Shown here: positions 45,552 to 54,134 of the stretch, in pieces
How the letters are laid out: each line of letters starts with the position of its first letter
Numbering within the stretch: the first letter of the stretch is position 1
Origin: Terriglobia bacterium
GTDB taxonomy: Bacteria; Acidobacteriota; Terriglobia; Terriglobales; Acidobacteriaceae
Assembly (NCBI GenBank): GCA_020073165.1
Contig: JAIQFP010000013.1
Span: forward strand, 1-64,000
Reading direction: 5' to 3'
DNA: 64,000 nucleotides
Program-made: the position numbers and the translations under genes
The notes under the pieces: model-generated
Told to the model about the DNA's origin: nothing
The model's input: only the letters and a program-made list of their open reading frames with translations
The model's database searches: none

Positions 45552-46280
45552 CTAATACTTCGACCCCGTTCCCGCCTTCTGCATGGCTGCGTTGGCTTTG
45601 GCGGTGATCTGGTTGCGCACGTCCCACAATTCCTTGTAGAAGAGGTGCTCCATTCGCTGGTGGAGGACTTCAACCGGCGTCCCCATGGTGCCGACCACGC
45701 CGCCTCCAATGATTCTCTGGGCCAGTTTCAGGTGATGGAAGCGGAACAACTGCACGCGTTCATCAAAATCGAGCAACCGTTCAGCCACGTCATGCAACCC
45801 GAAGAACTCCTCGTGACGCCGGTAAACGTCGTCCACGCTGAGGTTGGCTTGATGTAACCGCGAGTTAAATGCTTCCCCTAACCGAGGCCCAATATGCAGC
45901 AGGGCCAGGAATCCGGGAGAGTCGAGCCCGCTGCCATGTCCCAGCCCCGCGCGGATGATGTGGTAGTCGTACGGCGTAATGGTTTCCAGAATGTGCAGCA
46001 GGGAGACGGGGTAGTCCAACATCTGGTTGGCGCGCCGCAGCAGGCGGGCTGCATTGCCGTCGTCGCCATCTGCGATGTGGCCGCGGGCCCGGTCTAGTTC
46101 CCACGCGGCGCCCTTCAGGAGTAGCTCCGAACTTTGGTGCACCACCTGGAACGTCATCTCATCTTTGTGCAGCAACTCTTCCGGACGCTTCTGCAGGGAC
46201 AGCAGTTCGTCGGTCCGCAGGTAGCGCTCGTAATCGGACGCGCCCTTCCCGGGCAGGATCGGTTTTCTCAGATCATCCAT
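45552..46280 (-). CDS. kynA: Tryptophan 2,3-dioxygenase
   Basis: This heme enzyme opens the indole ring of tryptophan to N-formylkynurenine. The 242-residue product shows the family blocks YERYLRTDELLSLQ, HKDEMTFQVVHQSSELLLKGA, YPVSLLHILETITPYDYH, GSGLDSPGFLAL, VQLFRFHHLKLAQRIIGG and GTMGTPVEVL. The second block holds an active-site His, and FRFHHLKL has the heme-ligand His. It is slightly shorter than E. coli-independent canonical forms of about 280. The ATG at 46280 is chosen; the frame upstream runs through an A/T-rich hairpin. No other kynurenine genes are adjacent. Confidence 0.92.
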   Translation of the reverse strand: MDDLRKPILPGKGASDYERYLRTDELLSLQKRPEELLHKDEMTFQVVHQSSELLLKGAAWELDRARGHIADGDDGNAARLLRRANQMLDYPVSLLHILETITPYDYHIIRAGLGHGSGLDSPGFLALLHIGPRLGEAFNSRLHQANLSVDDVYRRHEEFFGLHDVAERLLDFDERVQLFRFHHLKLAQRIIGGGVVGTMGTPVEVLHQRMEHLFYKELWDVRNQITAKANAAMQKAGTGSKY

Positions 46281-46322
46281 GGCAGCCACCTGGGGAAAAG
46301 ATCGTTGATTGATAATTGTTTC

Positions 46323-46375
46323 ATTGTTGATTGAAAACCCGCAGCCCGCTGGCTCATCCGCTTTCAATCAACAAT
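46323..46375. repeat. A/T-rich inverted repeat between the ABC ATPase and kynA
   Basis: ATTGTTGATTGAAA (46323-46336) and TTTCAATCAACAAT (46362-46375) are perfect 14-base inverted arms with a 25-base GC-richer loop. Further partial copies of ATTGTTGATTG flank both sides. It stands out by base composition and could form a cruciform or an mRNA hairpin. Confidence 0.65.
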
Positions 46376-46391
46376 CAAGAATCAACAACCA

Positions 46392-47105
46392 TCAATGCGC
46401 AGTATGCGGGTTCCACTGCGGGTCCTGTTCTGGTGCGACGATCTGGCCGTCGCGCATGTGAATCATCCGATCGCCGTAGCTGGCGGCCTCGGGATTGTGG
46501 GTGATCATGAGCACCGTCTGGCCCAGTTCGCGGTTGGAATGCCGCAGCATGTTCAGCACAATTTCCGAGTTCTTCGAATCCAGGTTGCCGGTGGGTTCGT
46601 CGGCCAGCACGATGGCCGGCTTGTTGATCAGCGCCCGCGCCAGCGCCACTCGCTGCTGTTCGCCCCCGGAAAGTTCCGACGGACGGTGATGCAGGCGCTG
46701 CGTTAGTCCCAGCAGCCCTACAATCTTGTCAAAGTACTCCTTGTCATGGTTCCCGTTGACGCCCGCTATGTCACGCGCAATTTCGATATTGGAGCGCGCG
46801 TCCAGCGTCGGCAGCAAGTTGAACTTCTGGAATACGAAGCCGATCTTGCGCTTGCGCATGCGGGTGCGCTCGGCGTCGGTAAGCTGCGCGAAGTCGTCCC
46901 CGTCCACCGTGACGTGGCCGGAATCGGCGCGGGTCAGCCCGCCCAGGAGATAAAACAGCGTGGACTTCCCGCTTCCCGACGGCCCCACCACGCTGACAAA
47001 CTCACCCTTCTGCACGTTGAAGGAAATGCCGCGCAGCGCGGGTACTTCGACTTTGCCCACGCGGTAGGTTTTGCACAGCTCTACGGCTTCGATGAAGGCG
47101 CCCAT
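46392..47105 (-). CDS. ABC transporter ATP-binding protein, LolD/MacB type
   Basis: The 237-residue product has Walker A GPSGSGKST (41-49), Q-loop FVFQKFNLLPTL, signature LSGGEQQRVALARAL, Walker B AIVLADEPTGNLDS and the switch His in MLMITHNPEAA-type context. The NLDS after Walker B and the overall form match ATPases that drive FtsX/MacB/LolCDE permeases. No permease gene is adjacent, so it is an orphan here and its partner lies elsewhere. The start at 47105 is the ATG inside the longer open frame that fits family length. Confidence 0.9.
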   Translation of the reverse strand: MGAFIEAVELCKTYRVGKVEVPALRGISFNVQKGEFVSVVGPSGSGKSTLFYLLGGLTRADSGHVTVDGDDFAQLTDAERTRMRKRKIGFVFQKFNLLPTLDARSNIEIARDIAGVNGNHDKEYFDKIVGLLGLTQRLHHRPSELSGGEQQRVALARALINKPAIVLADEPTGNLDSKNSEIVLNMLRHSNRELGQTVLMITHNPEAASYGDRMIHMRDGQIVAPEQDPQWNPHTAH

Positions 47106-47161
47106 CCAAACCACCGATATTACACGAAGCCCGGGGACGTGTGGGGTGGGTTTTCCGCGGC

Positions 47162-47578
47162 TCAAGCCGCGCTAGGCTGGGAAGGAACTCGGGGAGATGG
47201 GGCGCGCTTGGGTCCGCGTTTGCGCACCAACAGCAGGCGAATCCGCTCCAGCAGGTCAGCGGGTGCGTACATGCCTTTGGCCAGGAAAACATCGGCGCGC
47301 GTGTCGCGGTCGTAGATTCTTACCTTGCCGGAGAGCAGGATCGCTGGAGTCTGGGGAGAAAGTCCTTTGATCTCGTCAATCAGCTTGGTGCCATCCAGTC
47401 CGGGCATGATCAAATCGGTGAGCACCAGGTCCACCCCGCCCTGGCGGAAGCGATGCAGGGCTTCTTCGCCGCTGGTGCAGGCGACCACCCGGTAGCCGCG
47501 GGTTTCCAGCATGACTTTGCGGATGGAGAGCGACTGTTCGTTGTCGTCCACGCAGAGAATCGTTCGCTTCGGTTTCAT
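47162..47578 (-). CDS. Receiver-only response regulator
   Basis: The 138-residue product has a single receiver domain: acidic DD at 11-12, phosphoacceptor Asp at 55 (LVLTDLIMPG), Ser in AILLSGKV and Lys in VFLAKGMY. It lacks an output domain, as do CheY and Spo0F. A basic, proline-rich tail follows the domain. No kinase is adjacent. The ABC ATPase gene follows in the same direction, with 56 bases between. Confidence 0.88.
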   Translation of the reverse strand: MKPKRTILCVDDNEQSLSIRKVMLETRGYRVVACTSGEEALHRFRQGGVDLVLTDLIMPGLDGTKLIDEIKGLSPQTPAILLSGKVRIYDRDTRADVFLAKGMYAPADLLERIRLLLVRKRGPKRAPSPRVPSQPSAA

Positions 47579-47785
47579 TCAATTTCCGAACTGGCGACGG
47601 ACCGCACTTCGCGCCGGGGAACTCCGAAAATTTTTTGTTGGCCTGGAGAATTCAGAGCGAGATGCATGCTAACGACTCGGCGACTCTGTGTAAAGTGCCG
47701 CCGATGCTAATGGGAAACTTGCCCCATTGAAAATTTCCTTCGCTTGTGCTTGCCAGCATTTTTCCGGGGCAACTGCCTGTGCGGG

Positions 47786-48679
47786 TCAGAGGAAAACTTC
47801 TCCCCGCAACACCTCAACCACATTTCCACCGACTCGCACATTAACCACTCGGTCATGGGTCTTGGAGGCGCGAACAAAAATGCGGCTGGGCCGGCGCATT
47901 TCAATTCCCTGCTCGATGAGTACCCGCTCATCGGACTCCGCCACCCCGTGCGCCACCATCCAGGCCGCCGCGCATCCCGCCGCCGAGCCGGTGGCCGGAT
48001 CTTCCCCGTTGTAGAACATCATGCGGGCATGCAGACGGGCCGCGGGATCTGCTGTCTCCCGCGTCACGAAATAGAAAAACTTTCCCCCCGAGCGCTCCAG
48101 GTACTCTGCAGAGGCTTTCAGGTCCACCTGCAACTCGCGCATGATCCCCAGTCCCCGCAGCGGAACAACCGTGAACGCCAGGCCTGTGGACACGGTCTGG
48201 ATGGGCAATGACGGATCAACGTCCCCATCGCGCAACCCTGCGGCCCGCACCACCGCTTCGCGATCGTGCGTCGGACCGAACTTCGGATCCACCTGGGTCA
48301 TCTCTCCGAACGTCGGTTGCCCGGGCGGGTCTTCGAAGCGCACCAGCACCTTGCCGACGTTGAGGTCGAGCACCACTTCGCTTGCGCCGCTGGAGCCACG
48401 CAGCAGGAATGCCGTTCCCAGGGTGGGATGACCGGCGAACGGCAACTCTTCTTCCACGGTGAAGATGCGCACTCGCACCCCGTGCGAGCGCTCCGCGGCC
48501 GCATCACGTGGCATGACGAAGGTGGTCTCCGAGAGATTCATCTCCCGCGCCAGGGCCTGCATCTGCTCATCGCTGAGTCCCCGGCCATCGGGGAAAACCG
48601 CCAGCGGATTGCCCTCCAGGGGACGTGACGTAAACACATCCAACTGTACAAAAGGAAGCCGCCGAAGTTCTTTTGCCAT
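47786..48679 (-). CDS. PhzF-family isomerase/epimerase-like protein
   Basis: The 297-residue product starts LPFVQLDVFTSRPLEGNPLAVF and has the catalytic Glu at 51 (MNLSETTFV). FTVEEELPFAGHPTLGTAFLL, ARMMFYNGEDPATGSAAGCAAAWM and an RPSRIFVRA block follow. PhzF of phenazine synthesis isomerises a dihydro-anthranilate derivative; most family members have unknown substrates. Nothing else of phenazine synthesis is present, so the physiological role is open. Length is normal. It is divergent from the exported-protein gene at 48982. Confidence 0.92.
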   Translation of the reverse strand: MAKELRRLPFVQLDVFTSRPLEGNPLAVFPDGRGLSDEQMQALAREMNLSETTFVMPRDAAAERSHGVRVRIFTVEEELPFAGHPTLGTAFLLRGSSGASEVVLDLNVGKVLVRFEDPPGQPTFGEMTQVDPKFGPTHDREAVVRAAGLRDGDVDPSLPIQTVSTGLAFTVVPLRGLGIMRELQVDLKASAEYLERSGGKFFYFVTRETADPAARLHARMMFYNGEDPATGSAAGCAAAWMVAHGVAESDERVLIEQGIEMRRPSRIFVRASKTHDRVVNVRVGGNVVEVLRGEVFL

Positions 48680-48756
48680 GCCGCTCTATTGTATCCCCGG
48701 CGTCTGGAAGGCCTGGGGCTTTTCCCCCAGCTCAGCCACGTGAGTAGAAGGACTCA

Positions 48757-48785
48757 TTGACAGCCATACCACTACAGTGGATAGT
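48757..48785 (+). promoter_or_regulatory. Candidate sigma-70 promoter upstream of the exported protein gene at 48982
   Basis: TTGACA (48757-48762) and GATAGT (48780-48785) are separated by 17 bases. This gives a leader of nearly 190 bases. The intergenic stretch from 48680 to 48981 holds no gene. Confidence 0.45.
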
Positions 48786-48981
48786 TGTTGACTGCCTGAA
48801 TCGGGGCGGGGTTCGCAAGACCAGGGCCAATGTACGGCGTTTGCGCCAAGGCCGCGCTTCAGCAGGGTCCCATTCGAGATTGCATTTCACGCCCAATTCG
48901 GCAGTCGATGCGAGGCCGCTTGAGCGCTCACCAGGCCTCTTACACCAAACTTTTTCTTTTCCTTACAATTGAGGAGGATGC

Positions 48982-50556
48982 ATGCCAAGTACGCGTGCGG
49001 CAATACTGTGTAGCTTGCTGCTGTTGAGCTGTCTTCTGCTGTGGACCATCCCCGCGCCGGCTCAAGAGGTTCAAAGAGGGGCCTTGGTGATTCAGGCCAC
49101 CCGGCACGACCTGTCCCTTCCGCTCCGGGACCTGGCGAAGAATCCGCCTCCCCTCCAGCCCCACTTGCAGACATTATTTCCCAAGCACCCCCTGCGCTTT
49201 AGCGGCAGCTCGGGTGTTGATACTGCCGTGCAACGAATCGCGTTGCCAGACGTCAGCACCACCAACCTGCTGAGTTTTGACGGTGTCAGTGGCACCGTCT
49301 CAGGTGGCGTCACCCCGCCCGATACCAATGGCGCAGTCGGCGGCACGCAGTTTGTCGAAATCGCCAATTTCGACTTCGCCGTTTACGACAAAACCACCGG
49401 CGCGGTTGTGTTGGGCCCCACCCGCATTAACACCATCTGGTCAGGTTTTGGCGGATTGTGCGATACCACGCCCGGCGGCGACCCCGTCGTGCTCTGGGAC
49501 AAAACCGCCCAGCGCTGGCTGCTGACCGAACTCGCCTACAATGGCAGCTTCACCCAGAACTTTCTCTGCGTCGCTGTGTCCACCAGTGCGGACGCGACCG
49601 GCAGCTATAACCGCTACGCCTTCAGCTTCGGCAACACTCTCCCCGACTATCCCAAGTATGCCATCTGGCCGGACGCTTACTACGTGTCGGTGAACGCCTT
49701 CGGGGCCGGCTTTGGCGAACCCTGCGCTCTCGATCGCAATGCCATGCTGGCAGGCGGAACCGCGGCCATGATTTGCTTTCCGGCGAAGTCGCCCAATTCC
49801 AGCTTCCTGCCCTCGGACATGGATGGAACCACCCCGCCTCCCGCCGGCGCTCCCAACCATTACGTGGAACTCGGCACCTCCGGCACCAGCTTGAGTGAAT
49901 TCGACTTCCACGTGGATTTTGTGACTCCCAGCAATTCCACCTTCACCGGCCCGCACCCCATCACGGTCACGTCCTACAGCCTGGCCTGCAATGGCGGAAC
50001 CTGCATAAAACAGCCTTCCCCGGGCACCACGCTGGATTCTCTGGGCGACCGGTTGATGTTCCGTCTGGCCTACCGCAACTTTGGCGACCATGAATCCATG
50101 GTCGTGGCACATTCGGTCAAGCCGGGCAGCGGTTCAACCGCGTTGTCGGCGATGCGCTGGTATGAGTTGCGCGCCACTCCTCCGGGGGGCACGTTCTCGG
50201 TGTTCCAGCAGGGCACGTTCCAGACCAAGGCCGTCAGTCTGTGGATGGGAAGCGTCGCCATGGACAAAATGGGCAACATTGCTTTGGGGATGAGCGGATC
50301 CAGCGCCAGCATCAAGCCGGCGGTGTTGTATACCGGCCGCGTTCCCACCGATCCCCTGGGCGCGATGGAATCGGCCAAGATCGTGGTCAAAGGGACGGGC
50401 GTGGAATCCGGCTCCAACCGCTGGGGCGACTACAGCAGCATGAGCGTCGACCCGTCCGACGATTGCACCCTCTGGTACTCCCAGGAGTACTTCAAGACCA
50501 ACGGCACCAACTGGCAAACCCGCTTGAACTCGTTCAAGTTCAATAGCTGCCATTAG
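48982..50556 (+). CDS. Large exported protein of unknown function, 524 residues
   Basis: GAGGAGG precedes the ATG. A signal peptide (ILCSLLLLSCLLLWTIPAPAQ) is followed by a region rich in Gly, Thr and Asp with a pattern GVTPPDTNGAVGGTQFVEIAN. Aromatic strands come next (WLLTELAYNGSF, YAIWPDAYYVSVNAFG, MRWYELRATPPGGTFSVFQQG). The WYELR and WMGSVAMDKMGNIALGMSGSS repeats suggest a beta-propeller-like body. I recognise no catalytic motif. It is a single gene, ending with a strong terminator, and acidobacteria have several such exported paralogues. Confidence 0.75.
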   Translation: MPSTRAAILCSLLLLSCLLLWTIPAPAQEVQRGALVIQATRHDLSLPLRDLAKNPPPLQPHLQTLFPKHPLRFSGSSGVDTAVQRIALPDVSTTNLLSFDGVSGTVSGGVTPPDTNGAVGGTQFVEIANFDFAVYDKTTGAVVLGPTRINTIWSGFGGLCDTTPGGDPVVLWDKTAQRWLLTELAYNGSFTQNFLCVAVSTSADATGSYNRYAFSFGNTLPDYPKYAIWPDAYYVSVNAFGAGFGEPCALDRNAMLAGGTAAMICFPAKSPNSSFLPSDMDGTTPPPAGAPNHYVELGTSGTSLSEFDFHVDFVTPSNSTFTGPHPITVTSYSLACNGGTCIKQPSPGTTLDSLGDRLMFRLAYRNFGDHESMVVAHSVKPGSGSTALSAMRWYELRATPPGGTFSVFQQGTFQTKAVSLWMGSVAMDKMGNIALGMSGSSASIKPAVLYTGRVPTDPLGAMESAKIVVKGTGVESGSNRWGDYSSMSVDPSDDCTLWYSQEYFKTNGTNWQTRLNSFKFNSCH

Positions 50557-50571
50557 AGAATTTGGCAGGTT

Positions 50572-50608
50572 GGGCCAGAGCGCACACGCGGCGTTCTGGC
50601 CCTTTTTT
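50572..50608 (+). terminator. Rho-independent terminator after the exported protein gene
   Basis: GGGCCAGA (50572-50579) pairs perfectly with TCTGGCCC (50595-50602) and is followed by TTTTTT (50603-50608). It lies 16 bases after the stop codon. Confidence 0.88.
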
Positions 50609-50852
50609 ATTGTGCGCGCCCCGCGGAATCGGCAAACTTATGAGACCAGTCAAACGAAAGCCATCCGCCGCGCTGCGTTTGACTCGATTTCCTCCGCCCG
50701 CGTATCCTACCCAATGTATGCGCACCTGCTCCGCGCCTGTCGCCGTCGGTTGTTGTATGCGGGCGCCGGTGTGTGGCTAGCGCGGCCTTCAATCCATCCG
50801 GCGCCGTTGAGCAAGCCCAAAACTAATACTCCATACCATGAGGAGATGAACC

Positions 50853-51512
50853 GTGTCCTTACGAATCAATGAAATTGCCCCCGATTTCACTGCCGAGACC
50901 ACCCAAGGCACCATCCGCTTTCACGAATGGATCGGCGACGGCTGGGCGATCCTGTTCTCCCATCCGAAAGATTTCACCCCGGTGTGCACCACGGAACTCG
51001 GCTACATGGCGGGCCTGCAACCCGAATTCGCCAAGCGCAACTGCAAGATTATCGGCCTGAGCGTGGATCCGGTGACCAATCACAGCAAGTGGGCGGCCGA
51101 CATCGAGGAGACCCAGGGCCACAAGGTGACCTATCCGATGATCGGCGATCCCGAACTCAAGATCGCCAAACTCTATGACATGCTGCCAGCCCAGAGCGGA
51201 ACCACGTCCGAGGGCCGCACCGCCGCTGACAACGCCACCGTGCGCACCGTGTTTGTAATCGGCCCCGACAAGAAGATCAAGCTGATGCTCGTCTACCCCA
51301 TGAGCACAGGTCGCAATTTCGACGAAGTCCTGCGCGTCCTCGATTCGATCCAGCTCACCGCTAAACACAAAGTGGCTACGCCGGTGAACTGGAAGCAGGG
51401 CGGTGATGTCATCATCTCGCCCGCAGTATCGAACGAGGAAGCCCAGCAGAAGTACCCTGGCGGATGGAAGACGCTAAAGCCATATCTGCGGATCGTACCT
51501 CAGCCGAAGTAG
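50853..51512 (+). CDS. 1-Cys peroxiredoxin (Prx6/AhpC-TSA family)
   Basis: Peroxiredoxins reduce peroxides through a reactive cysteine. The 219-residue product has the peroxidatic Cys45 in HPKDFTPVCTTELGYM and the Prx6-specific long C-terminal domain (TPVNWKQGGDVIISPAVSNEEAQQKYPGGW). Conserved Pro-Thr-Arg neighbours are present. No second conserved resolving cysteine is seen, so it is a 1-Cys type. The start is GTG at 50853 after GAGGAG; the upstream ATG is out of frame. No reductase is adjacent. The gene is monocistronic. Confidence 0.95.
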   Translation: MSLRINEIAPDFTAETTQGTIRFHEWIGDGWAILFSHPKDFTPVCTTELGYMAGLQPEFAKRNCKIIGLSVDPVTNHSKWAADIEETQGHKVTYPMIGDPELKIAKLYDMLPAQSGTTSEGRTAADNATVRTVFVIGPDKKIKLMLVYPMSTGRNFDEVLRVLDSIQLTAKHKVATPVNWKQGGDVIISPAVSNEEAQQKYPGGWKTLKPYLRIVPQPK

Positions 51513-51520
51513 CCGTAGCG

Positions 51521-51563
51521 CCGGCGTCCCGCACCCTGAACGCAGTCGAAAGGGTCCCGCCGG
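51521..51563. repeat. Palindromic intergenic repeat after the peroxiredoxin gene
   Basis: CCGGCG and ACCCT on the left pair with AGGGT and CGCCGG on the right around GAACGCAGTCGAA. This is the ACCCTGAnCGnAGTCGAAAGGGT kind of repeat found between genes in many bacteria. It could act as a transcript 3' end. Confidence 0.5.
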
Positions 51564-51685
51564 CAAACGTCGGGCGGATGCAGGCGGATTTTGGGGATGG
51601 AGCTTGGAAGTGGATTCGCGAAAATCCGCACCGATCCGTGGCTGCATTACTAGAGACTAACGACCTACAACCAACGACTGCTCAC

Positions 51686-51782
51686 GGAAGCGCATGGGGT
51701 CCGGTGACTCTCCCGGTCTTCAAAACCGGCGGGCGGCATCACTGATGTCGCCGGTGCGTTCGACTCGCACACGCTTCCGCCA
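51686..51782 (+). tRNA. selC: Selenocysteine tRNA, anticodon TCA
   Basis: The sequence starts GGAAGCG and ends CGCTTCC plus G and CCA, like other bacterial selC genes. The acceptor stem is 8 pairs long, the last one mismatched. The anticodon stem CCGGT-ACCGG encloses CTTCAAA, so the anticodon is TCA, which reads UGA. A long variable arm (GGGCGGCATC to GATGTCGCC) follows, then a T-arm GTGCG-TTCGACT-CGCAC. The length (97 with CCA) is typical. No selA or selB is in the window. Confidence 0.93.
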
Positions 51783-51949
51783 TTTATTTTCAATAGCATG
51801 TGCACAGCGCGGTGGCGAGGCCTCCATCTTCTCGTCTGGAAGAAACTGCAGGCCATTGCAGTCTGGCACGTGCGAGCAAGGCCCTTGCAACTTATGTGAA
51901 CTCCGCTGCCTACAGCGAGCCGAAATCGGCGAGCAGAGCGGAATATCAC

Positions 51950-51977
51950 TTGACTTTTCCTGCAGTCAGGATACGAT
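51950..51977 (+). promoter_or_regulatory. Candidate sigma-70 promoter for the exported protein gene at 52090
   Basis: TTGACT (51950-51955) and TACGAT (51972-51977) have a 16-base spacer. The leader to the ATG at 52090 is about 105 bases. Nothing else is visible between the selC gene and this site. Confidence 0.55.
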
Positions 51978-52089
51978 GCCCGGCGGCTAGGTCGTGCCTG
52001 ATGCGGTCTCGACAACAAGAAAATCGGCGCGAAGACCGGCCCAACGTTCAAATACAACAACCACTCTAAACTTTGGAGGAGGGGAGATA

Positions 52090-52854
52090 ATGGTCAAGAA
52101 GACACTTTGCTTGGTGGCGGTAGTTGCGTTGTTCCTTACCCTGTCGGCAGTTGCCCAGCGGACAGCAGCACCTTCGGCAATTAATCGGAATGCGTTAGGG
52201 GATCTCCACGTTCGGAGCGGCAACCCTGATGCGCCTCCGGCCAATTGCAGCCCCTGCTTGTTCTATGCCGGCGACTGGGATCCGGCCAGCTCGTGGGTCG
52301 CCTTCTTCAACGGTACGGACACCGGCGGTCTCGATGGAACGGTCTATGTGCCGTTTACCGTGCCCGCAGGCCAGACCTTCAACGTTAACGGATTGTTCAC
52401 CAACAATCTGGCGCTGAACATCAACAAGGTAGACCCTAAGACTTCACCTTGGGAAGTTCGCCAGGGAATTGCGGAAGGCACCGGCGGAACCCAGGTCGCC
52501 GGCGGCAGCGCTAATACCAAGTTCGCCCCAACCGGCCGCAACTACCAGAATACTTACTTCGAGTACTATGCTCAGGTGAAGGTTCCAATTTTCCAGCTGG
52601 CGGCTGGGAGCTACTGGATGGCAGTCACGCCGCAGTGCACGAATGCTAACGATTCGGCTTGCAGCACGGCGTACTACTACATCACTGACACCATCTCCAG
52701 AACCAACCACGTTGGACCAGCAGAACCGAAGAATATGTCTTTCCACAACGCCCCGGTGTTCGGCCTTAACTGGACGAACGTTTGCAACGAAGGCTATGCA
52801 CCTCCGGCATGCTCCTTCATGTCGGCCGGCCTGACGGGCAAGAGGACGCACTAA
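52090..52854 (+). CDS. Exported protein of unknown function, 254 residues
   Basis: A strong GGAGGAGGGG ribosome site precedes the ATG. The N-terminus is a signal peptide (LVAVVALFLTLSAVAQ). The mature part has several cysteines (NCSPCLFYAGDWD, PQCTNANDSACSTAYYY, VCNEGYAPPACSF) that could form disulfides, and beta-rich stretches (VYVPFTVPAGQTFNVNGLF and YWMAVTPQC). I recognise no domain. The good promoter and ribosome site suggest high expression. It is monocistronic. Confidence 0.75.
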   Translation: MVKKTLCLVAVVALFLTLSAVAQRTAAPSAINRNALGDLHVRSGNPDAPPANCSPCLFYAGDWDPASSWVAFFNGTDTGGLDGTVYVPFTVPAGQTFNVNGLFTNNLALNINKVDPKTSPWEVRQGIAEGTGGTQVAGGSANTKFAPTGRNYQNTYFEYYAQVKVPIFQLAAGSYWMAVTPQCTNANDSACSTAYYYITDTISRTNHVGPAEPKNMSFHNAPVFGLNWTNVCNEGYAPPACSFMSAGLTGKRTH

Positions 52855-53026
52855 CATCCTCTGACGGCGCTTGGTACCATATACGGGAGAAGTTTTGAGG
52901 GCGATGCTCTCAGGGCTTCTCCCAATTCTTTTGCCGAATGCTGCAGCAAAGGGATTCCGGGGGTCCGGCAAACTCGTCCGGGCACCGGGTTTCTTGTACT
53001 CAAATTCTTTACGCTCACGGAGACTA

Positions 53027-54049
53027 ATGTTGACGCTCTGCCGTTGGATGGTCCTGATTGTGTTCGCCTCGCTCACAGCTTTGGGGCAGGCCTCTGCGCC
53101 CGCTGCTTCCAACCAAACCAATGTTCAGACCCCGGCCAGGGCTGCGGGTGCCGAAGTGGCCCCCGACACGCCGATCATCACGGTTGAGGGTTTCTGTGAA
53201 AAGGGTTCATCGGGCAGCCAATCCCCGGTGGGTGAGAAGACGGGTACGGCGCGACCCAGCGGCGCCTCCGCATCCTCCAACTCGGCTGCCGACTGCAGGA
53301 CCGTGGTCACGCGGGCGCAATTCGAGAAACTCGTCAAGGACCTGATTCCCCTGCCTACCCCCATGGCCAAACGCCAATTTGCCCAGGATTATCCCGAAAC
53401 ACTGCTGTTCGCGCGGCAGGCCCGCGAATTAGGCATTGATAAAGAGCCCGATTTTCAGGAGGTCCTGAATTTCACGATTCTGAGGACGCTCTCCAAAATG
53501 TTCGTCCAGAGGATGCAAGATCAGGCGCAGAACATCTCCGATGCTGAGGTAGCGCAAACCTACAAGGAGCACCCGGAACTGTTTGCGGAGGTTGACCTGG
53601 TGCGAATCTACGTGCCCAAGCAGAAGCAACACGATTCGGGCATACCATCGGCGGCGGACGAAGCCTCCGACGAAGCCGCTATGAGAAAAGTGGCGGAAAA
53701 AATTCAAGCTGAGGCCGCCGCAGGCGGCGATTTTGAGAAGTTGCAAGCCGAAGCCTACCAGGCTGCGGGGTTGAGCGATCCCCCGGATGTGAACGTGGGG
53801 AAAGAAACTCGCGGTACGATGCCCCTGGACTATCAACAAGCGGCTTTCAAGTTGCAGCCCGGCGAGGTCTCCCAACTGGTCATCAGTCCAATCGGCTTCC
53901 ACATTTTTAAGATCACTTCCAAAACAACGGTTCCCTTGAGCGAAGCCAAACGGATTCTGCAGTCGCTAAGGTTCAGGGAGTCCATCTCGGCGGTCAAGAC
54001 GCCCGTGAAGTGGAAACTTAACGAGGCGTACTTTGACGCCCTTCGCTAG
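53027..54049 (+). CDS. Exported peptidyl-prolyl isomerase of the parvulin type (PpiC/SurA-like)
   Basis: PpiC-type foldases help outer-membrane proteins fold in the periplasm. The 340-residue product starts at the ATG at 53027 after GGAG, with a signal peptide (WMVLIVFASLTALGQA). A SurA-like helical N-terminal region follows (ITRAQFEKLVKDLIP-type start and RQARELGIDKEPDFQEVL). The parvulin domain has VDLVRIYVPKQ, EKIQAEAAAGGDFEKLQAEAY and KLQPGEVSQLVISPIGFHIFKI, with the Gly-Phe-His block conserved. A short linker with a cysteine pair (EGFCEKG and DCRTVVTR) precedes the helical part. Not adjacent to other envelope-assembly genes. Confidence 0.82.
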   Translation: MLTLCRWMVLIVFASLTALGQASAPAASNQTNVQTPARAAGAEVAPDTPIITVEGFCEKGSSGSQSPVGEKTGTARPSGASASSNSAADCRTVVTRAQFEKLVKDLIPLPTPMAKRQFAQDYPETLLFARQARELGIDKEPDFQEVLNFTILRTLSKMFVQRMQDQAQNISDAEVAQTYKEHPELFAEVDLVRIYVPKQKQHDSGIPSAADEASDEAAMRKVAEKIQAEAAAGGDFEKLQAEAYQAAGLSDPPDVNVGKETRGTMPLDYQQAAFKLQPGEVSQLVISPIGFHIFKITSKTTVPLSEAKRILQSLRFRESISAVKTPVKWKLNEAYFDALR

Positions 54050-54134
54050 GGACAGTCCAGCAGACGGCGCAAGTAACAGCAGGCGGACTCAGTGCGTGTC
54101 CTGGTTCACCGCCATCGTCGGTTAGAGTGAGCTC

